From Corynebacterium sp. BD556 (GTDB lineage Bacteria > Actinomycetota > Actinomycetes > Mycobacteriales > Mycobacteriaceae): a DNA stretch of 64,000 nucleotides. The notes under the pieces are model-generated. The model did no database searches. It was given only the letters and a program-made list of their open reading frames with translations, and had not been told where the DNA came from. Both the position numbers and the translations under genes were made by a program. Below are positions 6,210 through 14,098 of this stretch, piece after piece. The first letter of the stretch is position 1; every line of letters begins with the position of its first letter. The stretch lies in NCBI RefSeq assembly GCF_038452275.1, contig NZ_CP141643.1, forward strand, positions 124,001-188,000, in the 5' to 3' direction.

Positions 6210-7639
6210 GGGTTAAGTAGCAAAAAGGGGTTAAGTAGCAAAAAGTGTGTCCGCTCGGCGTGTTGCGGGGCGGGCACACCGTTTGTTACTTCATGGGGCC
6301 TTTTCTGATTCCTATCGAGTGTTCGTACTCGGTTGGGATAGCGTTGTCGTAGAAGGCTGGTCGGCCTGTTTCCTGGTCGGCTTTGTTGTGGTCTTCTTCG
6401 ACAAGATCGTTGACTTTGGCGAGTTGATCTTGGCCGAAATTGCACTGCCTGGCGATCTTTAATGGGTCGTCAGGCAGTTGCGTTTTCGAGTGCAGGTACC
6501 ACTCGAGCATTCTGCGTTGGCGTTCCCCGGACCTGCCGCGATGCGCGTCGGCGATGCGTTTGAGCTGGGCGTTGACGCCGCCTTCCAGACTGTTTGTCGT
6601 TGAAGCCCAGCGTTGAAGCTCAAGCGCATTCGGTGGTGGCTGCAGGTAGGTAAACAGCCATCCTTTCCGTGAGAGGTGCAGCAGGGAGTTGTATGCCTTG
6701 CGAACTCGCAGATGGGTCCATTCCCACTGGTTGTTGAGTGTGCGGCGCTCTTTTGGCACGAGCGTTTTCTCATTGAGGAATGCTGTGAATACCTGTCCGA
6801 AGTCGTGCAGGCGTAGTGTCCAGTCGCGTGCTTGGTCCAAGGTGGTGATACGGGTCAATTTCAACGCCAGGGCGTAGATGGCTTTGCCGGCGTCGGTGCG
6901 TGGTCGTGATGTGGTGTAGTGGCGGATGACGCGTTGCGCATGGACGAGGCATCGTTGGATCATCGCGTTCGGCCAGCAGGCTTTAATCGCAGTAAGTGCG
7001 CCTTGTCCGCCGTCGAGGACGACGCAGAGCGGCTCAGCGATTTTGCGGAGTAGCTGCGTGTAGGCGTGGGCGGTTTCGTGTTTGGTCCAGTGCCATGCGA
7101 TGACGTGGTCGTGGCTGGCTGCGACGAGCAAGCATCCGGCGGCGGTGTAGGTGCCGTCGATGAAGATCTGGTCGTAGACGCGCTGTGGGTCACCGTCGTT
7201 GGGGATGTCGATGAGCCAGAACGGTTTGAATCGGCGGTCAAGTGTCCAACGGCTTACCCCTTGTTGCTGGGCGAGTTCAGACAACGTTGCCGTGGAGGTG
7301 GCATAAGAGACGAAGGCTTTAAAGTCGCGGGCCTGCGTGCGGTCGGTGCGGGTTCGTGTCGTGGAACTGCCGCAGTTCGGGTCCTTGCATCGCCACCTGG
7401 TTGTGCCTTTAGAAGTGGTTCCGTTTTTCTTCATTTGCCCAGCGCATATCGGGCATCGTGGTCTGTTTTTACTCACCCGGAAAGCACACCAAACCCCCGT
7501 TTAGCACATGCGGGTGCCATTCCGGTGGATTGAACACTAATCGGGCGGATATAAGGTCTTGATGCTTATGTCCGCCCGATTTACCCGTTCTGATCAGTAA
7601 TAATGCTGAAAGTTAGACACACTTTCTGCTACTTAACCC
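6210..7639 (-). mobile_element. IS1249-like element (IS256-type) with one duplicated end
   Basis: The outer end at 7639 reads inward GGGTTAAGTAGCAGAAAGTG. The other end reads GGGTTAAGTAGCAAAAAGTG starting at 6228, one mismatch apart. Directly outside it an 18-bp tandem copy (GGGTTAAGTAGCAAAAAG) starts at 6210. I see no target duplication at either possible boundary. The element contains a single transposase gene. Confidence 0.8.
6286..7476 (-). CDS. IS1249-family transposase
   Basis: DDE transposase of about 396 aa, with GTG start at 7476. The N-terminus is a zinc-ribbon-like module (CPICAGQMKKNG ... WRCKDPNC), then an HTH region (LSELAQQQGVSRWTLDRRF). The catalytic core has its first Asp in DQIFIDGTYTAAG, its second in CVVLDGGQGAL and its Glu near TTNSLEGGVNAQLKRI. 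I recognise the overall sequence as close to IS1249 from Corynebacterium xerosis. The frame is complete and undamaged. Confidence 0.88.
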   Translation of the reverse strand: MSKNRPRCPICAGQMKKNGTTSKGTTRWRCKDPNCGSSTTRTRTDRTQARDFKAFVSYATSTATLSELAQQQGVSRWTLDRRFKPFWLIDIPNDGDPQRVYDQIFIDGTYTAAGCLLVAASHDHVIAWHWTKHETAHAYTQLLRKIAEPLCVVLDGGQGALTAIKACWPNAMIQRCLVHAQRVIRHYTTSRPRTDAGKAIYALALKLTRITTLDQARDWTLRLHDFGQVFTAFLNEKTLVPKERRTLNNQWEWTHLRVRKAYNSLLHLSRKGWLFTYLQPPPNALELQRWASTTNSLEGGVNAQLKRIADAHRGRSGERQRRMLEWYLHSKTQLPDDPLKIARQCNFGQDQLAKVNDLVEEDHNKADQETGRPAFYDNAIPTEYEHSIGIRKGPMK

Positions 7640-7681
7640 TGGATAGATCTCTCGGATGTTTGCATTCTATATTCGTAAGTA

Positions 7682-7710
7682 GGAAAGCCCAGGTTAACGC
7701 TGGGCTTTCC
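7682..7710 (-). terminator. Terminator of the bacteriocin gene pair
   Basis: A perfect 11-bp inverted repeat, GGAAAGCCCAG - GTTAACG - CTGGGCTTTCC, lies 17 bp beyond the stop of the 36-aa peptide gene on the minus strand. Its U-tract is weak (TTTCCTAC). It is symmetric enough to act in both directions. Confidence 0.65.
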
Positions 7711-7727
7711 TGGGTCGGTGGAGTGGA

Positions 7728-7838
7728 CTACGTCCGATCCCTCAATTTTCTTGACAGGCGAAGATACATCAGGGTGATCGTCAGAGAGTAGATCAGTAGA
7801 AAGAGCGCGATGATCATTAGCCAGGATTCTTGTGTCAT
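7728..7838 (-). CDS. 36-aa single-span membrane peptide, candidate bacteriocin immunity peptide
   Basis: ATG 7838 is preceded by AGGAGA, which overlaps the stop region of the upstream bacteriocin gene (6 bp between stop and ATG), so translation is probably coupled. The peptide begins MTQESW, has one hydrophobic span (LMIIALFLLIYSLTITLMYL, residues 7-26) and ends in a basic tail (RLSRKLRDRT). A small membrane peptide encoded directly after a bacteriocin precursor is a classic immunity arrangement, but the function here is inferred. It is followed by the terminator at 7682-7710. Confidence 0.65.
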   Translation of the reverse strand: MTQESWLMIIALFLLIYSLTITLMYLRLSRKLRDRT

Positions 7839-7844
7839 GGTCTC

Positions 7845-8615
7845 CTACTTGCAGATGGCGTTAGTTGCTCCAGTGCAGCCCAGTGTAGCGATCAGTCCGC
7901 AGACTGACGCGCATCCAAGACCGGCCAAGCCATTTACAAACCCCAGTCCAAGGCAGATTCCATAGCAACCAGCAGCTCCACCCGTCCCACAGAGTGCACC
8001 CACGCCCCATTCGCAGGCTCCCTGGGTTTGAAAAGCCGGGTCCATCGGGCTGTCCGGGGCGGTGGTAGTATTACCTTCCTTGTCGACATGGCCATGCCAC
8101 AGTAGCTCTCCGTCGCTCAACATCCATGATTCATATTGGCCGGTTGCTGGGTCAAATTGCCCAATTCGGTACGTCTGCACGTTGACCACTTCGGAAAGTT
8201 CGAGGTCGACGGCAATACGGTAAAACTCAAAATTCTGAGGGGTTTCCTTGGGATCCGATACCGGAGCGGCAGTAACCCAGACCTTTCCTTCAGAGGCAAC
8301 CGCAACGTTCGCTTTTTCCCAATCCAGAATAGTGGTGGCATCAATCGCAGACATATGTTCCTGCGCAATTGATTTCGCTTCGTTGGTTTGGTCTTTACTG
8401 AGCTGCACCGGGGTAGCTGATTCCGTCGCGTCTCCACAGGCACTTGGGCGACTGGGTGCGGATGTATCGGTTTCGACTGTAGCGTTTGGAGGCGGTGTGC
8501 TACTGCCTAGGGATGATGCATGAGCTACACTGTTGGCGAGCATTAGGGCAACTACAGCAAACAAGGTGAGTGCAAGTACTCCAATGCGGAGCCAACGTAG
8601 TGATTGAACTTTCAT
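7845..8615 (-). CDS. Secreted halocin-C8-like bacteriocin precursor
   Basis: A 256-aa preproprotein. Residues 1-33 form a signal peptide (LRIGVLALTLFAVVALMLA, then AHA). Residues about 34-198 are a hydrophilic pro-region. The last 57 residues, starting ACEWGVGALC, contain eight cysteines in a Gly/Ala-rich hydrophobic setting (GCYGICLGLGFVNGLAGLGC, ASVCGLIATLGC, AICK). Cysteine-dense hydrophobic C-termini after a long pro-region are typical of halocin C8 and its actinobacterial relatives, where the C-terminal part is released as the antimicrobial peptide. In halocin C8 the N-terminal part gives immunity; whether that holds here is unknown. The ATG has TAGGAA upstream. The region between IS elements suggests horizontal acquisition. 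Confidence 0.8.
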   Translation of the reverse strand: MKVQSLRWLRIGVLALTLFAVVALMLANSVAHASSLGSSTPPPNATVETDTSAPSRPSACGDATESATPVQLSKDQTNEAKSIAQEHMSAIDATTILDWEKANVAVASEGKVWVTAAPVSDPKETPQNFEFYRIAVDLELSEVVNVQTYRIGQFDPATGQYESWMLSDGELLWHGHVDKEGNTTTAPDSPMDPAFQTQGACEWGVGALCGTGGAAGCYGICLGLGFVNGLAGLGCASVCGLIATLGCTGATNAICK

Positions 8616-8799
8616 GGTTCCTACCCTCGGGGTTCCAACCTACTTACGGGGGAGGGCGGGGGCGCTGTGCGATCACCTTAAGCACAATCTCAATTGCCCC
8701 CACAAATAACGATATAGCAAGGTGATTTGACAGACAATAGAAATTCGATGTAAGTATACTTTCGTATACTTCTTCCGATTTTCCACCGATGGGTCGGGC

Positions 8800-9022
8800 G
8801 TGTCCGTTAGCATCTGACACATCAGATCCGGGGATGCCTGGGTGAGTGGCTCATCGAGGTAGGTGGTCGGGTCGATATGCTTCGGAGTCAACGTCCACCC
8901 GCGTGGTAAGTCCTTTCGAGGAGATGTGAGAGTTGATTCGAAAGGTATCCACGATGGTCGCCCTCATCGGTGCCGACATGAGCACTCACCACGGATCACA
9001 GATACACCACGCTAACGGACAC
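8800..9022 (-). mobile_element. Internally deleted IS256-family (mutator) relic, MITE-like, 223 bp
   Basis: It is bounded by a perfect 12-bp inverted repeat, GTGTCCGTTAGC at 8800 and its complement ending at 9022. Inside, on the minus strand, are the upstream region and only the first 28 codons of a mutator-type transposase. The frame then runs directly into the opposite terminal repeat. No target duplication is visible. Confidence 0.65.
8808..8891 (-). pseudogene. IS256/mutator-family transposase, N-terminal 28 codons only
   Basis: The start MTPKHIDPTTYLDEPLTQAS, then PDLMCQML, is the recognisable N-terminus of corynebacterial IS256-family transposases of about 400 aa. After this the sequence is the terminal repeat of the relic, so more than 90% of the gene is missing. 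The frame continues without homology to about 8673. Confidence 0.7.
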
Positions 9023-9297
9023 TGATAATGGGAGTGCGGGACAAGAACCATCCGGAATGACCCACTAACGGACTGGCCACAATCTGATTGTGTGCCTTCG
9101 TTGCGATCTGTCTTCCGGGCTGGTTCTCGCCCCGCACCGCGATCCGGCGATTCGGTCATGACCTCATAGGAGCGTGACCTCTCACCGTGAGCACCCCGGC
9201 AGGTGCCATAGTAGTAGTCCCATCAGTGTCCTGTCTGCTCGAACCCTCGGATCAGCGGCTACCTTCATCACTTCCCTATGCGAAAGCGTTGACAGCC
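9023..9297 (+). other. Non-coding segment upstream of the IS110-family gene, possible bridge RNA region
   Basis: About 275 bp without a supported gene. IS110-family elements encode a structured bridge RNA in a non-coding end; in many it lies upstream of the transposase. This segment is the right place and size, with GC-rich local repeats (for example TCTTCCGGGCTGGTTCTCGCC). I could not fold it or define the IS end, so the assignment is only positional. Confidence 0.35.
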
Positions 9298-10527
9298 ATG
9301 ACCACAGACATCGACCTCTCCGCAAGCCCCGTCGCCGGGGTCGACACCCACACCGACACCCACACCGTCGCCGCGGTGACCCCAACCGGCCGGCACCTGA
9401 CCACCGAAACCTTCCCCACCACTAGGCCCGGCTACACACACCTCGCCGAGTTCCTCAGCAAGCACGGTGTCGGCGCCGTCGGAGTAGAAGGAACCAACTC
9501 CTTCGGTGCCGGATTAACCCGGCACCTCATAGACCGTGGCTACACGGTCGTTGAAGTCCTGCGCCCGGCCCGCAGCATTCGACGCCGGGACGGGAAATCA
9601 GATCCGGTGGATGCCCTTGCCGCCGCGCGACAGGTCCTGACCGGGGAAGGGCTGAGCACGCCTAAAGATTCCACGGGCCCGGTGGAGTCGTTACGAGCGT
9701 TACAGATCACCCGGAAACAGCTGGTGTCCACCACCGCGAAACTCATCACAACGATGAAGTCGTTGCTGGTCACAGCCCCTGATGACATCCGCACCCGCTA
9801 CGCCACGATGACCAATCACGCTCTGGTCAACGCGTTGGTGTACTGCCGACCGTCGTCGGATGGTACTGATCCGCGAAATGGTGTGCTGACCAGCCTGAAG
9901 ATTCTGGCCACGACCTACCGCGCATTGCGGGTGCAGTGCGATGAGCTGGAAACCCGGATCGCTGCCCTGGTGTCAGTGATCAATCCCCATGTCAGCAACA
10001 TCGTGGGATGTGGGGCTCTTGTTTCCGCTGATCTGCTGATCAGCATCGGCGATAATCCGGAGCGCATCCACTCCGAAGCAGCGCTGGCGCACTTATGTGG
10101 AGCGGCTCCACTGCCGGCAAGCTCTGGGCGAACCAACCGGCACCGGCTCAATCGTGGTGGTGACCGGCGGGCGAACTCAGCGTTGGACCGAATCGCTATG
10201 GTGAGGATGAAGTGTGACCAGCGCACCAGGGAGTACGTCGCCCGGCGTACCGAGGAGGGGTTGTCGAAAAGGGAGATTATTCGCTGCCTGAAGCGCGCGA
10301 TCGTCCGGGAGATCTACCGGGTCATATGCACCAGGCGCAGTACGCCACAGCCCAGGGATCTTCGTCGGGATGAGTTGAAAGAACTGCGTATCGCGAAGCA
10401 TCTCACCCAGGTGGTTGTAGCGAAGCATTTGGGGTGTGCCCCGGCGAGGATCAGTGACATCGAGACTGGAAAACGTCCGTTGACGGAATTAGCATCGGCC
10501 TACGAAAAATTTCTGAAAAGCGCTTGA
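9298..10527 (+). CDS. IS110-family transposase with C-terminal HTH
   Basis: Recombinase with an N-terminal RuvC-like DEDD domain (GVDTHTDTH first Asp, VGVEGTNSFGAGL Glu, RRRDGKSDPVDALAAA for the DxxD pair). The C-terminal transposase_20 domain has GCGALVSADLLISIGD and CGAAPLPASSGRTNRHRLNRGG, which carries the presumed nucleophilic serine. The last 55 residues (ELRIAKHLTQVVVAKHLGCAPARISDIETGKRPL) form an XRE-like HTH beyond the usual core. ATG 9298 puts the catalytic Asp near residue 16 as in relatives; an upstream GTG at 9187 would add 37 residues without family features. The frame is intact, 409 aa. Confidence 0.88.
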   Translation: MTTDIDLSASPVAGVDTHTDTHTVAAVTPTGRHLTTETFPTTRPGYTHLAEFLSKHGVGAVGVEGTNSFGAGLTRHLIDRGYTVVEVLRPARSIRRRDGKSDPVDALAAARQVLTGEGLSTPKDSTGPVESLRALQITRKQLVSTTAKLITTMKSLLVTAPDDIRTRYATMTNHALVNALVYCRPSSDGTDPRNGVLTSLKILATTYRALRVQCDELETRIAALVSVINPHVSNIVGCGALVSADLLISIGDNPERIHSEAALAHLCGAAPLPASSGRTNRHRLNRGGDRRANSALDRIAMVRMKCDQRTREYVARRTEEGLSKREIIRCLKRAIVREIYRVICTRRSTPQPRDLRRDELKELRIAKHLTQVVVAKHLGCAPARISDIETGKRPLTELASAYEKFLKSA

Positions 10528-10550
10528 CACAATATAGGAGCATCACAACC

Positions 10551-11197
10551 ATGCGAATCGCCGGCCTGTCCGGCAAAGGCAAAGGCGCAACTCCCACAAC
10601 GACCCGCACACCCAAAGGCCCTGATCTTCGACCAGATCTGGTCAATCGGGCTTTCAGAGACGATGGCCCCCACCGCCGTGTGGGTGGCTGACATCACCTA
10701 AGTTCGCACCCGGAAGGGTTTCGGCTATACCGATTTTGTCACCGACGTGTTCTCCCGACGAATTGTGGGATGGGCGTTGTCTGACTCAATGCGCACTGAG
10801 GCATTGCCGCTTAAGGCTCTTCATCAAGCCATAGTGTGTGCCAAGGAGACCACGGGCCTTGTTCACCATTCGGATCACGGCTCGCAGTACGTCAACATTG
10901 TCTACAACGACAGGCTAGCCGAACATGACATCGCTGCTTCTACTGGGGCTATCGGCGACTCCTACGCCAACACCTTGGCTGAAAATGTCAACGGTTCCTA
11001 CAAGAATGAACTCATTCATACTCGGACGTGGAGCGGCGTTGTTGATGTATGAGGTCGCCGCGATCAAATGGGTCAATTGGTGGATCGAGTCCAGGCTTCA
11101 TCAGTCTCTCGGGTATCGCACACCGGCTGAGGTTGAATCACAGTTTCGGCGCAGCAACCCGGCCCAAGGAATAATGGAAATCAAGGCAGATACCTAG
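10551..11197 (+). pseudogene. Decayed IS3-family transposase OrfB (C-terminal part)
   Basis: Fragments of a second, different IS3 orfB lie in three frames. WVADIT is followed by a TAA stop where a Tyr codon is expected (about 10691-10700). VTDVFSRRIVGWALSDSM, HHSDHGSQYVN and SYANTLAENVNGSYKNE carry the catalytic core. After VVDV a 1-bp insertion near 11050 shifts the frame to WVNWWIESRLHQSLGYRTP. An earlier shift near 10675 separates the first part. With at least three lesions and no orfA, it is a dead remnant. Confidence 0.85.
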
Positions 11198-11284
11198 GAA
11201 CAAAACCCGGGGCACTTCATCCCGCTATAGACCCCGGAGGCGCAAATGTTGATCAGATATTAAGGTCCGTCACCCGTTGTGGTC

Positions 11285-11962
11285 TTATACAAGCCTGTAC
11301 CCGGAGCCGCGGATCGTTTCCACCTTCTCAGCGCCGATCTTTTTGCGTAGGGTTCGAATGTAGACGTCTACGACGTTTGAGCCGGGGTCGAAATCCATCC
11401 CCCACACCATGCTTAGCAGTTGGGCGCGGGAGAGGATCTGGCCGGGGTGGCGCATGAGTGTCTCCAGTAGTCCGACTTCGCGCCGCGACAGGTCTTTCCA
11501 CTTCTCACCTACTTGAACCCGTTGGGTGCGCAGGTCGAGGACGAGGTCGCCTCGAACCAAGCGGAATCCGCCGTCGGTGGGGGAGTTTTCGCTGCTGGCC
11601 ACCTTGTCCGCTAGGCGCAGGCGGACGCGGGCTAGCAGCTCGGCAAATTGGAAGGGTTTGGGCATGTAGTCGTCGGCGCCGCCTTCGAGGGTGCGGATCC
11701 GATCTTCCAGTTTGGTGCGGGCTGTGAGCACGATAATGGGCAGTCCGACTCGCAGGGCGCGTAGTTGTTCTAGGACATCGGCCCCGTCCATGTGGGGCAA
11801 GCCCAGGTCGAGGATCATGAGGTCGAAATCCCCGGAGCGGGCCATGGCGAAGGCGAAGGGGCCTGAATCGACGACGTCGCATGCGTACCCGGCGGAGATC
11901 AGGCCACGGCTGATGAAGTCGGCGATACCGCGGTCGTCCTCCGCTATGAGAATCCTGCTCAT
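11285..11962 (-). CDS. OmpR-family response regulator
   Basis: A 225-aa two-component regulator. The receiver domain (residues 1-115) has the acidic pocket AEDD, the phosphoacceptor Asp52 (LMILDLGLP) and Lys102 (YMPKPF). The C-terminal winged helix (about 130-225) contains LSRREVGLLETLMRHPG and SNVVDVYIRTLRKKIG. It lies 12 bp downstream of its cognate kinase gene on the same strand. Targets are unknown; the linked operon with a DASS transporter and glycerate kinase is a candidate. Confidence 0.92.
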   Translation of the reverse strand: MSRILIAEDDRGIADFISRGLISAGYACDVVDSGPFAFAMARSGDFDLMILDLGLPHMDGADVLEQLRALRVGLPIIVLTARTKLEDRIRTLEGGADDYMPKPFQFAELLARVRLRLADKVASSENSPTDGGFRLVRGDLVLDLRTQRVQVGEKWKDLSRREVGLLETLMRHPGQILSRAQLLSMVWGMDFDPGSNVVDVYIRTLRKKIGAEKVETIRGSGYRLV

Positions 11963-11974
11963 GGGTTGTTATCC

Positions 11975-13456
11975 TTACATATTTAAGTCTGGCTGGTTGG
12001 GCGAATCTGCGGCCTCGGCGGGCTCTGGTGCTGGGATGATGAGGCCGAAGATTGATCCCAGGCCGACGGTAGATTCGACGAAGGCTCGGCCGCCGTGGGC
12101 TTCCCCGATTGCTTGGACGATGGACAGTCCTAGGCCGGCACCGTCGGGGCGGTGGGTGCCGCCGGCGTTGGTGCCGCGGGCGAATCGGCTGAATAAGGCG
12201 GCGCGTTGTTCTTCGGGGATGCCGGGGCCGTGGTCGCGGACCCAGATCCGCAGAACTCGGTCGGGGCCGGTGCCGACGAATTCGGATGCTAAGTCGATGG
12301 GGCCGTCGCTGTAGCGCAGGGCGTTGCCGTAGAGTTCGAGGATGGCTTCGGTCACGCGTTGCTCGTCGAGGGTGACGGTGCCTTCGGCGACGTCGACAAG
12401 CCGGAGTCGGTCGCTGATGGTTTGGCCTTTGTCCTCAATGTCGATGGTCAGTTCGGCAACATCGACATCGGTGGGGTGGAGGAAGTCGCCGGCGTCGGCA
12501 ACGGCGAGGGTGAGCAGATCGTTGACCATTCGCGCCATCCGGTCGAGTTCTGCGGTGGCCAGCTCGATGGAGCGGGTGCGTTCGGTTGGGCTGGAGCATT
12601 CCAGCAGTTCGAGTTGCCCCCGGACGACGGTAATTGGGGTGCGCAGCTCGTGGCCGGCATCGTCGACGAATTTCCGCTGTTCCTCGTAGGCTGTTTCGAG
12701 GCGGTCGAGCATTGCGTTGAAGGTAGCGGCGAGCTGGGCGATTTCGTCCTTGCCGCTGACGGGCACGCGCCGGGTCAGGTCAGAGTTGCTTATCGACGCC
12801 GCCACTTCCCGCACCTTGCGCACCGGTGCAAGGATTTGCCCCGCAATGAGCCAGGCGATAAGCACTGACGTTGCCAGCCCACCGAGAGCCAGCAGGGAGA
12901 GGGTGCGGATTTCGGCGGCGACGGCGGCTCGCCCTTCGGCGGTGAAAAACGCCACGGCGAACAGCGACGGTGCCTGTTCTGGGGCGGCGGTGATATCGAT
13001 GCGGCCCCAGTGTGCCGGGCCTCGCTCGGAATCGTGAAAGACTCCGGCGACGTCCGGGGAGGTGAGGATCTCCCTCACCAGGGGATCATCCGGGTTCATC
13101 GGCTCCGGGTGGGAACCGCTCAGTGCCGATAGATCCATCTGGATGAGCTGGCCGTTGCTAAATCCGATGAAGGATTCGGTGCGTTCCGGGATTTGGCGCG
13201 AAAGGTAGACCTCGATCAGCCGGTTCGCGGAGGTGAATGGTTGGGCTGTTTCCGGGTCGGTGCCGCCGGCAGCGAAGCGACGAAACTCCTCGATCTCTTG
13301 CTCGACGGCAGCATTCGCCCCATCGGTGACTTGCGATAACAACACTGTGCGTGAAATGACGACAACGCTGGTCAACGCCACGAGGACCACAGCGGTGATC
13401 CACATGACGATGCGCCAGCGCAGGGAGGCACGTCTATTAGTCGTCATCCCAGTCAT
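11975..13456 (-). CDS. Membrane sensor histidine kinase
   Basis: A 493-aa kinase. TM1 is at about residues 15-37, an extracytoplasmic sensor region spans about 42-184 and TM2 lies at about 185-207. HAMP is at about 205-257, and HisKA has the phosphorylatable His269 in GHELRTP. The HATPase domain has an N box (ELYGNALRYS), a G1 box (WVRDHGPGIP) and a G2 box (GAGLGLSIV). The start codon (ATG 13456; ATG 13447 is an alternative) lies inside the end of the upstream gene, so translation is probably coupled. The sensor region is clearly paralogous to the protein at 16849-18282 (shared RxLLEVYLxRQIP and NGQLIQM-like segments), so both may sense related signals. Confidence 0.92.
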   Translation of the reverse strand: MTGMTTNRRASLRWRIVMWITAVVLVALTSVVVISRTVLLSQVTDGANAAVEQEIEEFRRFAAGGTDPETAQPFTSANRLIEVYLSRQIPERTESFIGFSNGQLIQMDLSALSGSHPEPMNPDDPLVREILTSPDVAGVFHDSERGPAHWGRIDITAAPEQAPSLFAVAFFTAEGRAAVAAEIRTLSLLALGGLATSVLIAWLIAGQILAPVRKVREVAASISNSDLTRRVPVSGKDEIAQLAATFNAMLDRLETAYEEQRKFVDDAGHELRTPITVVRGQLELLECSSPTERTRSIELATAELDRMARMVNDLLTLAVADAGDFLHPTDVDVAELTIDIEDKGQTISDRLRLVDVAEGTVTLDEQRVTEAILELYGNALRYSDGPIDLASEFVGTGPDRVLRIWVRDHGPGIPEEQRAALFSRFARGTNAGGTHRPDGAGLGLSIVQAIGEAHGGRAFVESTVGLGSIFGLIIPAPEPAEAADSPNQPDLNM

Positions 13457-13904
13457 CGTCGTCGTCGTCCCAGTCGTCGTAGTTCTGGTAGTTCAGTTGC
13501 GGCTGCGGTGCCGGGGCGGGAGCGGGAGCGGGAGCGGGTGCGGGTGCGGGGGCAGGTACTGGCGCAATCGTTGGAGCCTGCTGACGGGCAGGTTCTCGCG
13601 TCGCGTCCCGAGCTGGCCCCGTGGCGCCCGGGTTATTTGCTGTGTTGTTGTCGGGGTTATTTCCGGGGTTGTTTGCTGGGCTGTTTGCTGGGCCGGTTGC
13701 TGAGCTGGTTTCGGTGCTAGTTCCGGCACCAGCAGACGGCTCGGCCGAGGGATCCCCGACGGTGACAGTGGCATTGGCCGGGCTGATGTTCGGGGACTGG
13801 ATGTTGCTGGCCAGCGCGACCCCGGCGATGACGACCAGGCCCAAGAGGGCAAGGACTGCCAGCAAAGGAGCGAATCGACGGCCATTGGACACAAGCTGTG
13901 ACAT
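13437..13904 (-). CDS. Small membrane-anchored Pro/Ala-rich protein with acidic tail
   Basis: A 155-aa protein of unknown family. It has an N-terminal hydrophobic segment (FAPLLAVLALLGLVVIAGVALA, about residues 11-32) and then a Thr/Ser/Asn/Pro-rich low-complexity stretch with NNPGNNPDNN. A run of about 18 residues of alternating Pro-Ala follows, and the end is rich in Asp and Trp (DDWDDDDDDWDDD). It is probably anchored in the membrane or exported with the tail outside. A good ribosome site (AGAAAGGT) precedes ATG 13904, and the 3' end overlaps the kinase gene by 20 bp. It is therefore first gene of the kinase-regulator operon; it could be an accessory sensor or cation-binding protein, but function is unknown. 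Confidence 0.8.
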   Translation of the reverse strand: MSQLVSNGRRFAPLLAVLALLGLVVIAGVALASNIQSPNISPANATVTVGDPSAEPSAGAGTSTETSSATGPANSPANNPGNNPDNNTANNPGATGPARDATREPARQQAPTIAPVPAPAPAPAPAPAPAPAPQPQLNYQNYDDWDDDDDDWDDD

Positions 13905-14098
13905 TTTTTACCTTTCTGCGGTTGGGGTGTCACCAACTAGTCTGAGTCCGCGAGGTGAAGCTGCCGTGAAGTGGAAATGAGGAAGTCTTCATCTAACTCT
14001 CAGTCTCGGTCGTTGTTTCCCCGGTTGAATGCCTAGTATCGCAGCATTTTCAGGCTGCTGCAGGCGTTATTGACTATGGTTCCGGCACGCAGTGCGTC

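Noticed and set aside
13510..13556. GGGAGC/GGGTGC tandem repeat as a non-coding minisatellite
   Set aside because: It encodes the Pro-Ala run of the 155-aa protein in frame. Length variation is possible but the repeat is part of a gene.
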